Part shown: one piece after another, positions 18,102-28,449 of the stretch | Numbering within the stretch: the stretch's first letter is position 1 | Layout: every line of letters begins with the position of its first letter | NCBI GenBank assembly: GCA_947591245.1 | Contig: CANQCY010000014.1 | Span: forward strand, 1 to 45,070 | Reading direction: 5' to 3' | From: an uncultured Lachnospiraceae bacterium | GTDB taxonomy: Bacteria > Bacillota > Clostridia > Lachnospirales > Lachnospiraceae | Length of the DNA stretch: 45,070 nucleotides | Program-made: the position numbers and the translations under genes | Notes under the pieces: model-generated | Database searches by the model: none | Told to the model about the DNA's origin: nothing | The model's input: the letters and a program-made list of their open reading frames with translations, nothing else

Positions 18102-19478
18102 ATGGAACAGACAGAGAAGAGAGAAGAAAATAAAATGGGTACGATGCCCGTGAAACCGTTGATTTTGAGCATGTCGCTTCCGATGATGGCGTCTATGCTT
18201 GTGCAGGCGCTGTATAACATCGTAGACAGCGTGTTTGTATCGAGAATCGGAGAGGACGCGCTCACGGCGGTCTCCATGGCGTTCCCGGTACAGATGCTCA
18301 TGGTGGCGGCTGCCGGAGGTACCGGCGTAGGCGTAAATGCGCTTTTGTCCAAAAGCCTGGGAGAGAAAAAATTTGAGGTGGCAGATCGGTCGGCGAATGC
18401 CGGCGTATTTCTGATGGCTGTCAGTTATGTCGTGTTCTGCCTGTTTGGAATTTTTGGTTCGGGTTTCTTCTTTCAGACGCAGGTGAATGCAGCGCAGCCG
18501 AACGCGGCGGCGATCGTGGACTATGGAACCGGATATCTGAAGATCTGTATGGTCGGTTCGATCGGGTTTATGATGGAGATGATGCTGGAACGGCTGCTGC
18601 AGGCGACAGGAAAGACATTTTATACAATGATTACACAGGGTACGGGTGCGGTGATCAACATTATTCTGGATCCGGTTTTGATATTCGGCCTTTTTGGCAT
18701 GCCGAAGCTCGGAATCCGCGGCGCAGCGCTGGCAACAATCGTCGGACAGATTGTTGCCATGTCGCTTTCCCTTTATTTTAATATCACAAAGAATAAGGAA
18801 ATCAGCCTCTCCTTCCGCAAGATGCGCCCGCATGGGGAGACGATTAAAAAAATATACTGGGTGGGCGTTCCGTCCATTGTCATGCAGGCGATCGGCTCGG
18901 TTATGACCTACAGCATGAATAAGATTCTGGCGCCGATTTCGACGACGGCGGTTGCGGTGTTCGGAGTGTATTTTAAATTAAACAGTTTTGTCTTTATGCC
19001 GGTGTTTGGGCTGAACAACGGTCTGATTCCGATCGTGGCATACAATTACGGGGCAAGAAATAAGAAGCGGATTATGGAAGCGGTGCGGTTCAGTATGATG
19101 ATTGCAGTCAGTATTATGGCAGTCGGGCTTGTCATATTCCTGAGCATACCGGACAAGCTCCTGCTCCTGTTTGACGCCTCTCCGAATATGATTGAGATTG
19201 GCGCGCCGGCGCTTCGCATCATCGGCATCAATTTTATTTTTGCCGGCATTACCATCGTACTGATGTCAACTTTTCAGGCGTTCGGCGAAGGTTTCTTAAG
19301 CCTGATGGTATCCGTTCTCCGCCAGCTTGTCATTATTTTGCCGACGGCTTATATACTGTCAAAAATCGCCGGACTCGGCGCGGTCTGGTGGGCATTCCCG
19401 ATCGCAGAGATGTTTTCGCTGCTGCTGAGCTGCCTGTTCTTTAAAAGGCTTTACAAAAATAAGATAAAAATGTTATAA
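18102..19478 (+). CDS. MATE family efflux transporter
   Basis: A 458-residue inner-membrane antiporter with 12 predicted helices in two homologous halves, NorM/DinF superfamily. Recognisable parts are the start PVKPLILSMSLPMMASMLVQALYNIVDSVFV and the second half's ALRIIGINFIFAGI. Substrate cannot be inferred; cationic drugs or metabolites are usual. It follows the phosphatase closely, and its end carries the proS promoter. Confidence 0.93.
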   Translation: MEQTEKREENKMGTMPVKPLILSMSLPMMASMLVQALYNIVDSVFVSRIGEDALTAVSMAFPVQMLMVAAAGGTGVGVNALLSKSLGEKKFEVADRSANAGVFLMAVSYVVFCLFGIFGSGFFFQTQVNAAQPNAAAIVDYGTGYLKICMVGSIGFMMEMMLERLLQATGKTFYTMITQGTGAVINIILDPVLIFGLFGMPKLGIRGAALATIVGQIVAMSLSLYFNITKNKEISLSFRKMRPHGETIKKIYWVGVPSIVMQAIGSVMTYSMNKILAPISTTAVAVFGVYFKLNSFVFMPVFGLNNGLIPIVAYNYGARNKKRIMEAVRFSMMIAVSIMAVGLVIFLSIPDKLLLLFDASPNMIEIGAPALRIIGINFIFAGITIVLMSTFQAFGEGFLSLMVSVLRQLVIILPTAYILSKIAGLGAVWWAFPIAEMFSLLLSCLFFKRLYKNKIKML

Positions 19479-19479
19479 T
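19450..19479 (+). promoter_or_regulatory. Sigma-A promoter for proS inside the end of the MATE gene
   Basis: TTTACA (19450-19455), 18-base spacer, TATAAT (19474-19479). The leader to the proS start is about 30 bases, too short for a T-box. Confidence 0.65.
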
Positions 19480-19513
19480 CTGAGAACATAAACGAAAGGA
19501 GAAATGGGAAGAT

Positions 19514-21226
19514 ATGAAACTTGAAAAAATGGTAGGAGACAGATTCAAGGAAAAACCGTCGGACTGTGTGATTGACAGCCATGCGCTTATGGTTCGCGGC
19601 GGTTATATGAAGAATGTGGCAAATGGAATATATTCGCAGTTTCCGCCGCTCAAGCGAGTGACGGAAAAAATTGAACATATCATAAGAGAAGAGATGGATG
19701 CCATCGACGGGCAGGAGGTTTTATTCCCGGTCGCGCTTCCGGGAAGCCTTTGGGAAGAATCCGGGCGCTTTGAGAGCGTGGGAAGCGAGCTTTTGCGTTT
19801 TAAGGACAGAAATCATTCGCAGATGATTCTCGGTATGACCCATGAAGAGGCGGCGGTTCACCTTGTTCGGGAATATGGCAACAGCTATACAAAATATCCG
19901 TTTATGATCTATCAGATTCAGACGAAGTTTCGAGATGAAGCCCGCCCGCGTGCCGGACTGATCCGCGTGAGGGAATTTACGATGAAAGACGCGTATTCTT
20001 TTCATACTTCTCAGGAGGATCTGGAAGAATATTATAAGAAATGTTATGACGCTTATATGCGTATTTTCGCCCGCGTCGGCATTCCGCAGGTTGTTGTCGT
20101 GGCTTCGGATTCCGGCATGATGGGGGGGAGCATTTCTCACGAATACATGCTTCTTACGCCGGTCGGGGAGGATACCATCGTTTTGTGCGGCGAATGTGAT
20201 TTTCGCGCCAATATGGAGGCGGCGGAGTGTATTGTGGAAAATAGCCAGAAGCTGCCCCAGGAGGAGCTTGCGCTCGTGGACACGCCGGATAAGCACACGA
20301 TTGAAGAGGTATGTGAATTTTTAAAACTTCCGGTGGAAAATTCATGTAAGGCGGTCGTATACCAGAGGAACGCAGATGATTCCTATGTCGTACTGTTTCT
20401 CCGGGGCGACTTGGAAGCCAATGAGACAAAGCTTACAAATTATCTGGGCTGTGCGATTCATGCGGCTGTTATTACGGAAGAATGCGGCCTGAAAGCGGGT
20501 TCGATCGGCCCTTATAAATTGGAGGGCGATTACACCGTTTTGTATGATCGTTCTTTAGAGGGGGTTGCGAATCTCTGCTGCGGAGGAAATATCGACGGCA
20601 AGCATTATACGGGTCTGGATATCGGACGCGATATCGGCGGGGTGGAGTACGGAGATTTCGCCAAAGCTGCGGACGGCGGGATCTGTCCATGCTGTGGGAA
20701 AAAAGCCCTTAAGATCGAGAGGGGAATCGAGGTGGGAAATATATTCCAGCTCGGAACGAAATATACGAAGCCGATGAAAATGGAATATTTGGATAAAGAC
20801 GGAGAGAAACACAATCCGATTATGGGATGTTATGGAATCGGCGTCGGAAGGCTGGCGGCGTCAGTCTGCGAGGCGTCACATGATGAATACGGCCCGATCT
20901 GGCCGATCGCGATTGCGCCGTGGGAGGTACATCTTTGCTGTGTGCGCGCGGATGATGAAGAAAGCCATGCATTTGCGGACAAGCTGTATGATACGCTGCA
21001 GAAAAAACATATTGAAGTCATATATGACGACCGCAGCGTGCGTGCGGGCGTGATGTTTTCGGATGCGGATCTGCTTGGCGTGCCGGTGCGGGTTGTGGTC
21101 AGCCCGAGGAATATGAAAAACGGCTGCGTGGAAATCGTTACGAGGGATAAGTCCGTGAGCAAACAGGTTGCGCTGGATGAGGCGGTTTCTGCGATAGAGG
21201 AATTGATTATGACGCTGTCGTCATGA
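19514..21226 (+). CDS. proS: Prolyl-tRNA synthetase (bacterial type with editing insert)
   Basis: Charges tRNA-Pro. The 570-residue length and architecture are of the bacterial ProRS type: motif 2 (TKFRDEARPRAGLIRVREF), then a YbaK-like INS editing insert about residues 225-390 (CKAVVYQRNADDSYVVLFLRGD), motif 3 (GCYGIGVGRLAASVCE) and a C-terminal anticodon-binding domain (DDRSVRAGVMFSDADL). ATG 19514 follows AAAGGAGAAATGGG. The stop overlaps the ATG that opens the metH frame, so metH is probably cotranscribed. Confidence 0.97.
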   Translation: MKLEKMVGDRFKEKPSDCVIDSHALMVRGGYMKNVANGIYSQFPPLKRVTEKIEHIIREEMDAIDGQEVLFPVALPGSLWEESGRFESVGSELLRFKDRNHSQMILGMTHEEAAVHLVREYGNSYTKYPFMIYQIQTKFRDEARPRAGLIRVREFTMKDAYSFHTSQEDLEEYYKKCYDAYMRIFARVGIPQVVVVASDSGMMGGSISHEYMLLTPVGEDTIVLCGECDFRANMEAAECIVENSQKLPQEELALVDTPDKHTIEEVCEFLKLPVENSCKAVVYQRNADDSYVVLFLRGDLEANETKLTNYLGCAIHAAVITEECGLKAGSIGPYKLEGDYTVLYDRSLEGVANLCCGGNIDGKHYTGLDIGRDIGGVEYGDFAKAADGGICPCCGKKALKIERGIEVGNIFQLGTKYTKPMKMEYLDKDGEKHNPIMGCYGIGVGRLAASVCEASHDEYGPIWPIAIAPWEVHLCCVRADDEESHAFADKLYDTLQKKHIEVIYDDRSVRAGVMFSDADLLGVPVRVVVSPRNMKNGCVEIVTRDKSVSKQVALDEAVSAIEELIMTLSS

Positions 21227-21243
21227 TTGGAAGCGAGGAAAAT

Positions 21244-23709
21244 ATGAATTTCAGGGAGCGTTTAGAAAAGGGCTTTGTCATTTTAGACGGGGCGACGGGG
21301 TCGAATCTCCAGACGCATGGCATGCGGGCGGGGGATTGTCCGGAGACATGGATATTGGAGCATCCGAACGTGTTTGTGGAACTCCAGAAAGAATATATTG
21401 CCGCGGGAAGCGATGTACTGTATGCGCCGACCTTTACTGCAAACCGGATCAAGCTTGCGGAATATGGCTTGGAGGATCGTCAGCGGGAGCTGATTTCCGA
21501 TCTGGTGCGCCTGACAAAACAAGCAGTCAGAGAGAGTCAGACAGACAGAAAGATATATATCGCCGGGGATATGACAATGACGGGGGAGCAGCTGTATCCG
21601 GTGGGAACGCTGCCGTTTGAAGAGCTGATTGACGTGTACAAAGGACAGGCGGCGGACCTGATGGATGCGGGCGTGGACTTGTTTGCGGTGGAGACGATGA
21701 TGAGCCTGCAGGAATGCCGGGGGGCGGTGCTGGCGATCAAGGAAACATGCGGGGATGACGTGCCGGTCATAGTGACGCTCACATTTCAGGAAGATGGCAG
21801 GACGCTTTATGGTACGAATCCGGAAACGGCGGCGATCGTTATGGAAGCGATGGGGGTTGATGCTGTCGGCGTGAACTGTTCAGCAGGACCGGACCGGATG
21901 GCGGACATAGTAGAACGGATGGCGGGAGTGTGCGGCATTCCCATAGTGGCGAAGCCAAATGCCGGTTTGCCGCAGCTCGTGGACGGAAAAACGGTATACA
22001 GCATGGGTGCGGAAGAATTTGCGGACGCCATGCTGCCGCTGGCAAGACTTGGGGCTTTAGTTCTGGGCGGCTGCTGCGGTACGACGCCGGAGCATATCCG
22101 TGCCCTCTGCGGGAAGCTTTCGGGGGAAACGGCGGTTATGCCGCAAAAGAAAGCGGTAAGGGCGCTGACGAATGAGCGGAATTTTCTGCCGATTGATCTG
22201 GATGGCGCATTTTCAATCGTAGGCGAGAGGATTAACCCGACCGGCAAAAAAGACCTGCAGGCGGAACTTCGTGCGGGAACCTTTGATCTTGTGCTCTCCA
22301 TGGCGGAAGAACAGGTGGAACGGGGAGCGAAGGTACTGGACGTAAATATGGGGATGAACGGGATTGATGAAAAAGAAATGATGCTCCGCGCCATTAGCGA
22401 GCTGACATTGACCGTGGACGTCCCGCTCAGTATTGACAGCAGCTATGCCGACGTTGTGGAAGAGGCCCTTCGGATTTATCCGGGAAGGGCGCTGATCAAT
22501 TCCATTTCGATGGAACCGGAGAAAATGAAACGGCTTATCCCGGCGGCGAAAAAGTACGGAGCCATGTTTATCCTGCTTCCGTTGTCGGAAGAGGGGCTTC
22601 CGAAGGATTTGGAAGAAAAAAAGAATATTATCCGCACGATTTTAGACGAGGCGAAGAGGCGGGGGCTGTCAGAAAAGGATATCGTTGTGGACGGGCTTGT
22701 GACGACGATCGGAGCCAATAAGAATGCGGCGATGGAGACGCTGGAAACGATCCGTTACTGCCGGAGGGAGCTGGGCGTTGCCACGATCTGCGGCCTCTCC
22801 AACATTTCTTTTGGCCTGCCGGAGCGGCAGTTCGTAAACAGCGCCTTTTTGACGATGGCGATCGGACAGGGGCTGACGATGGCGATTGCGAATCCCAGCC
22901 AAACGCTTTTGGCGAATGCGGCGCTGGCGTCTGATCTCCTCTTAAATAAAACAGATGCGGATTTGAATTATATCAACGGCGTGCGCCGGGCGGAAATATC
23001 GACCGGCAGCCGGAAAGCGGCACAAGACGGAACGAGTGCGGAGGAGCATGGCGTACCGCGGCAGGAACCGGGTGCAAACGGGGAACATTCGTTATTTCTC
23101 TCAGTTGTAAAAGGCAAAAGCGCTTCGATTGTCGATCTCGTGAAGGAACAGCTTGAAAAAGGGGAAAGGCCGGCGGCAATCATTGACAGCTACCTGATTC
23201 CGGCGATTAACCGTGTGGGAGAATTGTTTGAGAAGGGGACATACTTTCTCCCGCAGCTGATATCAAGCGCGGAGACAATGGAGCTTGCGATTGATTATCT
23301 GGAACCGCTGCTCGCAAAGGAACGCGGCGATAAAAAGCTCGATACGATTGTGATGGCGACGGTAAAAGGCGATATTCACGATATAGGAAAGAATCTTGTG
23401 ACTTTAATGCTGAAAAATTACGGATATGAGGTTATTGACCTCGGCAAGGATGTGGACAGCCAGTGCATTCTCGATACGGCAAAGGAGAAAAATGCCGCCG
23501 TGATCGGGCTGTCGGCATTGATGACGACGACGATGACAGAGATGAAGCGTCTGGTCGAAATGGCGAAAGAACAGGGCGTTCAGGCGAAAATCATAGTGGG
23601 CGGCGCTGTCGTTACGGAGGATTATGCGCATGAGATCGGCGCCGACGGATATTCTAAGGATGCGAGAGAGGCGGTAAAACTTGTAAACCGTCTGCTGGGC
23701 AGGGAATGA
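21244..23709 (+). CDS. metH: Cobalamin-dependent methionine synthase lacking the reactivation domain
   Basis: Transfers the methyl group of methyl-tetrahydrofolate to homocysteine through cobalamin. Domain order in 821 residues: homocysteine/zinc barrel (1-290; zinc cysteines in GVNCSAGP and LGGCCGTTP), pterin-binding barrel (about 315-590; GERINPTGKK, DINMG-like DVNMGMNGID), B12-binding cap and Rossmann domain (about 630-820; DIHDIGKNLV with the cobalt-ligand His712). A charged insert (about 588-620) separates the last two. The C-terminal AdoMet activation domain found in E. coli MetH is absent, so a separate reactivation partner must exist elsewhere. ATG 21244, after GCGAGG, is favoured over ATG 21223. 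Confidence 0.93.
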   Translation: MNFRERLEKGFVILDGATGSNLQTHGMRAGDCPETWILEHPNVFVELQKEYIAAGSDVLYAPTFTANRIKLAEYGLEDRQRELISDLVRLTKQAVRESQTDRKIYIAGDMTMTGEQLYPVGTLPFEELIDVYKGQAADLMDAGVDLFAVETMMSLQECRGAVLAIKETCGDDVPVIVTLTFQEDGRTLYGTNPETAAIVMEAMGVDAVGVNCSAGPDRMADIVERMAGVCGIPIVAKPNAGLPQLVDGKTVYSMGAEEFADAMLPLARLGALVLGGCCGTTPEHIRALCGKLSGETAVMPQKKAVRALTNERNFLPIDLDGAFSIVGERINPTGKKDLQAELRAGTFDLVLSMAEEQVERGAKVLDVNMGMNGIDEKEMMLRAISELTLTVDVPLSIDSSYADVVEEALRIYPGRALINSISMEPEKMKRLIPAAKKYGAMFILLPLSEEGLPKDLEEKKNIIRTILDEAKRRGLSEKDIVVDGLVTTIGANKNAAMETLETIRYCRRELGVATICGLSNISFGLPERQFVNSAFLTMAIGQGLTMAIANPSQTLLANAALASDLLLNKTDADLNYINGVRRAEISTGSRKAAQDGTSAEEHGVPRQEPGANGEHSLFLSVVKGKSASIVDLVKEQLEKGERPAAIIDSYLIPAINRVGELFEKGTYFLPQLISSAETMELAIDYLEPLLAKERGDKKLDTIVMATVKGDIHDIGKNLVTLMLKNYGYEVIDLGKDVDSQCILDTAKEKNAAVIGLSALMTTTMTEMKRLVEMAKEQGVQAKIIVGGAVVTEDYAHEIGADGYSKDAREAVKLVNRLLGRE

Positions 23710-23723
23710 AAATGGGGGCAGTT

Positions 23724-24656
23724 ATGGCGGATCGTATTGATGTGGTCATTCCGGTTTATCGCCCGGATGAGAAACTGGAACAGCTCATAGAACGGCTGAA
23801 TATGCAGAGCGTCAAACCGGATCATGTATGGTTTTTACAGACAATGACGGGGACGGGGGAGGATGAAGCGGTGCGCAAAATACTGGAGAGGGCGGATGGC
23901 GCACAGGTAGCCGCGGTGGAAAAGGGGTCCTATGACCATGGGGGCACGAGAAACCGGGGGGCTATGCTCTCCAAAGCGGACAGCATCCTCTTTATGACGC
24001 AGGATGCGGTTCCGGCCGACAATCTGTTGATCGAGACGCTTCACCGACGGCTTATGTCGGACAGCCGGATCGCAGCGGCTTATGCGAGGCAGATTCCGGA
24101 CGATCGGGCGGGCGAGATTGAACGCTATACGAGGCTGTTTAATTATCCGGAGGTATCGTCGGTAAAGGATGAAAGCGATCTTGGGCGTTTGGGGATAAAA
24201 ACGTATTTCTGTTCCAACGTATGCGCCATGTACCGGCGGGAGGCGTATGAAAAGCTGGGCGGTTTTGCGGCGCGGACAATTTTTAATGAGGACATGATTT
24301 TTGCATCAAAGGCCGTGCGCGCAGGGTACAAAATTGCTTACGCAGCAGATGCGGAGGTGATTCATGCCCATAAATACTCGTACTGGCAGCAGCTGACAAG
24401 AAATTTTGATCTGGGGGTGTCTCAGCGGCAGTATCGGGAGGTTTTTGAAAATGTGAAGTCAGAGTCGGAGGGTATGCGGCTTGTGAAAGACACGGCAAAG
24501 TATTTGATGAAACAGGGGAAATGGTATTTGATACCGGATCTGGTAATTCAGAGCGGTTGCAAACTGATAGGCTATAAACTGGGACTTAAGTATGAAAAGC
24601 TTCCGAAGGGCATTGTGAAAAAGCTGAGTATGAATAAACAGTACTGGGGGAAATGA
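23724..24656 (+). CDS. GT2 family glycosyltransferase (rhamnosyltransferase-like)
   Basis: A 310-residue GT-A enzyme of family 2 adding sugars to a cell-surface glycan. It starts with the nucleotide-binding strand IDVVIPVYRPDEKL, followed by GTRNRG and MTQDAVPAD (acidic metal-binding motif), then FNEDMIFASKAVRAGYKI. The SYDHGGTRNRGA context is typical of rhamnosyltransferases, a tentative substrate. ATG 23724 begins close to the fold; ATG 23706 overlapping the metH stop is possible. Confidence 0.8.
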   Translation: MADRIDVVIPVYRPDEKLEQLIERLNMQSVKPDHVWFLQTMTGTGEDEAVRKILERADGAQVAAVEKGSYDHGGTRNRGAMLSKADSILFMTQDAVPADNLLIETLHRRLMSDSRIAAAYARQIPDDRAGEIERYTRLFNYPEVSSVKDESDLGRLGIKTYFCSNVCAMYRREAYEKLGGFAARTIFNEDMIFASKAVRAGYKIAYAADAEVIHAHKYSYWQQLTRNFDLGVSQRQYREVFENVKSESEGMRLVKDTAKYLMKQGKWYLIPDLVIQSGCKLIGYKLGLKYEKLPKGIVKKLSMNKQYWGK

Positions 24657-24658
24657 TC

Positions 24659-25588
24659 ATGGGCAGTCTGATCCATATAGTGCTCGCCACATACAATGGA
24701 GAGCGTTTTATCAGGGAACAGCTGGATTCGATACTGGGGGGGACGATGGATGATTTCTCTATCGAGGTCTGCGACGACGGTTCCGCCGACAGGACGTTGG
24801 AAATCGTAAGGGAGTACGCAGAAAAATATGAATGCATCCGCGTCCATGAAAATGAAAAAAATCTGGGTTATGCGAGAAATTTTATAGAGGGAATAAAGAG
24901 AAGCGGGAGCCCGTATATCATGCTCTGCGATCAGGATGATATATGGAAGCCGGACAAGATAGCCCGCACGCTGGAGGCGATGAAGGCGTTGGAACAGGAA
25001 TGCCGGCGTGGGGAGGAGCGGCCGCTGCTTGTTTTTACCGACGCTATGAATTATGAGGACGGGACGGGGCGGGAGCTCGGTTCCTTTCATCAGAGCAGCC
25101 GCCTGAATGTAAAGAAAACGGATCCGGCTCATCTGTTGATGGAAAATAAGTGTATTGGATGTACCGTGATGGTGAATGCGGCGGTCATTCCCTATCTTGA
25201 GACAGTGCCGGAAGAGATCCGGGTTCATGACTGGTGGCTCGCCCTTATTTGCAGCTGCTTCGGAAAAATTCATTATTTACCGGAAACAACCTTGCAATAT
25301 CGGCAGCATCATGGTAATATGATTGGCGGAAGCGGATTTTTTGCCTATATGAAAAACCGCATTATGAATTTGAAGAAACAGCGCGCGGCGCTGGAACAGA
25401 CCTTTGCACAGGGACAGGCTTTCTATCTTTTGTTTCGGGACAGGCTCGGCGAAAAAGAAAAGAAGGCGGTACAGGCGTTCTCGCGTATGAAGGAGGCGGG
25501 ACCGCTCCGCCGGAGATGGTACGTGGTCCGGTTTGGATTTTGCAAGAGCGGACTGATGAGGAATGCGGCTCTGTTTTTGATCTTATAG
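24659..25588 (+). CDS. GT2 family glycosyltransferase
   Basis: A 309-residue GT2 enzyme similar in kind to its neighbour: IHIVLATYNGERFI, acidic CDDGSADRT, NLGYARNF, and the hallmark MLCDQDDIWKPDKI. The DQDDIW motif is common in rhamnose-adding enzymes of Gram-positive wall polysaccharides. It overlaps the previous gene's end within a few bases and is followed 23 bases on by an LCP ligase, which would join the finished polymer to peptidoglycan. Confidence 0.83.
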   Translation: MGSLIHIVLATYNGERFIREQLDSILGGTMDDFSIEVCDDGSADRTLEIVREYAEKYECIRVHENEKNLGYARNFIEGIKRSGSPYIMLCDQDDIWKPDKIARTLEAMKALEQECRRGEERPLLVFTDAMNYEDGTGRELGSFHQSSRLNVKKTDPAHLLMENKCIGCTVMVNAAVIPYLETVPEEIRVHDWWLALICSCFGKIHYLPETTLQYRQHHGNMIGGSGFFAYMKNRIMNLKKQRAALEQTFAQGQAFYLLFRDRLGEKEKKAVQAFSRMKEAGPLRRRWYVVRFGFCKSGLMRNAALFLIL

Positions 25589-25611
25589 GAATGAGATGGA
25601 GGGATATGGGT

Positions 25612-26637
25612 ATGGCAAAAACGAAAAAAAAGGGGAAAGGAAAAGTTGCGGCAAGGGTTTTTCTCGTGCTTGGCATCATACTGAGTATGGCAGTCGGGAG
25701 CGGCGCGGCGGTAGTCATGAACACGGCGAATGATTCGCTGAGCTTGTTAAACTATGATAAAAACGCTCTGGAGGATGTGGACGTCTCCAAATATGATACG
25801 GTCAGTGATTCGGAGATTATCAATATACTGCTCGTGGGAGCGGATAAAAATGAGAATGAACAGAATTCAGTCAGCGCGGCGAGACGGTCGGACTCGATGA
25901 TGATAGCAACGCTGGATATGAAACATAAGAAGCTGAAAGTAACGTCGCTGATGCGTGATATGTATGTGCCGATACCGGAACACGGCAGCCAGAAGCTCAA
26001 CGCAGCTTATTCAAACGGGGGGATTCAGCTTCTGTACAAGACGGTTGCGTCCAATTTCGGAATTAAGGTGGACGGCTATGTAGAAGTCAATTTTGATAAT
26101 TTCGTGGAAGTGATCAATGCCGTCGGCGGCGTGGAGGCGACGCTGACCGAGTCAGAGGCAGTGAATTTGAATGATACGAATTATATTAAGCGGAAAAAGT
26201 ACAGGAATGTAAAACCGGGCAAACAGATTTTAAATGGGTATCAGGCTCTCGGATACTGCCGGATTCGTCACGGAAAAAAGAGAAACGGCCATACTCCGTC
26301 CGTTGTGACCGCATCCGGAAAAGCGGACGACTACGGGCGTACGGAACGGCAGCGTCTCGTCGTTCAGGCGCTTCTCAAAAAAGTGAAGGCGATGCCGCCG
26401 GGGAAATGGCTGGAACTTCTGGGAATCGTGCTTCCCAATGTGAAGACGGATTTGAGCAAGGATAAGATTAAGTCATACATGTACGCTGCCATCAAAACGG
26501 GAGCGACGGAAGTGAATCAGTGCAGCCTTCCGGTCGACGGCAGTTATTCGAGCCAGATGATCAACGGACAGGCTTGCCTCGTACCTGACCTTGCAAAAAA
26601 TAAAGCCGCGCTTTCGGACTTTATCTATAAGAAGTAA
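25612..26637 (+). CDS. LytR-CpsA-Psr (LCP) family glycopolymer transferase
   Basis: Transfers lipid-linked wall glycopolymers to peptidoglycan at the outer membrane face. The 341 residues have a Lys-rich start, one membrane helix (about residues 13-36, VFLVLGIILSMAVGSGAA), then an LCP domain: NILLVGADKN, RRSDSMMIATLD, SLMRDMYVPIP with the conserved Arg, LNAAYSNGG, and DDYGRTERQRLVVQAL. ATG 25612 lies 8 bases after GGAGGG. The preceding two glycosyltransferases suggest one cell-wall glycan unit. Confidence 0.92.
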   Translation: MAKTKKKGKGKVAARVFLVLGIILSMAVGSGAAVVMNTANDSLSLLNYDKNALEDVDVSKYDTVSDSEIINILLVGADKNENEQNSVSAARRSDSMMIATLDMKHKKLKVTSLMRDMYVPIPEHGSQKLNAAYSNGGIQLLYKTVASNFGIKVDGYVEVNFDNFVEVINAVGGVEATLTESEAVNLNDTNYIKRKKYRNVKPGKQILNGYQALGYCRIRHGKKRNGHTPSVVTASGKADDYGRTERQRLVVQALLKKVKAMPPGKWLELLGIVLPNVKTDLSKDKIKSYMYAAIKTGATEVNQCSLPVDGSYSSQMINGQACLVPDLAKNKAALSDFIYKK

Positions 26638-26655
26638 GAATTAAAAGCGGGGCGG

Positions 26656-26684
26656 TTGACAAGAATGCTTGAAATTGGTACAAT
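26656..26684 (+). promoter_or_regulatory. Sigma-A promoter for ilvN
   Basis: TTGACA (26656-26661), 17-base spacer, TACAAT (26679-26684). The leader is about 23 bases, so no T-box or attenuator. Confidence 0.8.
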
Positions 26685-26713
26685 TACTTTTTGAAAAGCA
26701 AGGAGGGAATGTA

Positions 26714-27211
26714 ATGCGTAATATGGTGCTTTCCATTTTGATTGATAATACGCCGGGCGCTTTGTCCCGTGTTGTCGGTTTGTTCAGCCGGCGCGGATAC
26801 AATATTGACAGTCTGACAGTGGGTGAAACTGAAAATATGAAGGTTTCCAGAATGACGGTAGCGGTCACGGGAGATGGGATCATCCTTGATCAGATTGAAA
26901 AACAAATCAAAAAGCTCGAAAACGTGATTGAAGTGAAAGAACTGGCCAGCCATGCTTCTGTGTGCCGGGAGCTGATTCTTGTGAAGGTGGCTGCCGCGCA
27001 GGAGGAACGCCCTGCGATCAATGCGATTGTCGAAATATTCAGGGCAAAAATTGTCGATGTGGCATCGGATACGATGATGATCGAGCTCACGGGAAATCAG
27101 GCGAAGCTGAATGCTTTTACAAAGCTTTTGGACGGATATGAGATCAAGGAGCTTGTACGCACCGGTATTACTGGTCTGGCGAGAGGATTTCTCGATGACA
27201 ACGGGCAGTAA
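26714..27211 (+). CDS. ilvN: Acetolactate synthase regulatory (small) subunit
   Basis: Binds valine for feedback control of the catalytic IlvB subunit in branched-chain amino-acid synthesis. The 165 residues hold an N-terminal ACT domain (MVLSILIDNTPGALSRVVGLFSRRGYNID, about 1-75) and the C-terminal domain (about 80-160, ELILVKVAA, ELTGNQAKLNAF). AGGAGG lies 7 bases before ATG 26714, and a promoter just upstream. No ilvB is adjacent, so the large subunit is encoded elsewhere. ilvC follows by 114 bases in a short run that contains no terminator. Confidence 0.93.
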   Translation: MRNMVLSILIDNTPGALSRVVGLFSRRGYNIDSLTVGETENMKVSRMTVAVTGDGIILDQIEKQIKKLENVIEVKELASHASVCRELILVKVAAAQEERPAINAIVEIFRAKIVDVASDTMMIELTGNQAKLNAFTKLLDGYEIKELVRTGITGLARGFLDDNGQ

Positions 27212-28348
<1,137 letters not shown>

Positions 28349-28362
28349 TCTTGAAATGATTC

Positions 28363-28395
28363 AGCCCGGTTGCAGTTCCGACCGGGCTTTCTTTA
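28363..28395 (+). terminator. Intrinsic terminator after ilvC
   Basis: Stem AGCCCGGT (28363-28370) with ACCGGGCT (28381-28388), 10-base loop, then TTCTTT. Confidence 0.85.
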
Positions 28396-28449
28396 CTAAA
28401 AAGCGTTGGAATATCTGGTCGGGAGCGTGTGCGAATGGAGGGAAAATGT

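Noticed and set aside
19440-19514. T-box riboswitch before proS
   Set aside because: Only about 35 bases separate MATE and proS; no T-box sequence or room for the specifier loop.
21190-21244. Cobalamin or SAM riboswitch before metH
   Set aside because: metH starts about 20 bases after the proS stop; there is no space for a riboswitch.
26640-26714. Attenuator or T-box before ilvN
   Set aside because: The predicted leader is about 23 bases and holds only the ribosome binding site.
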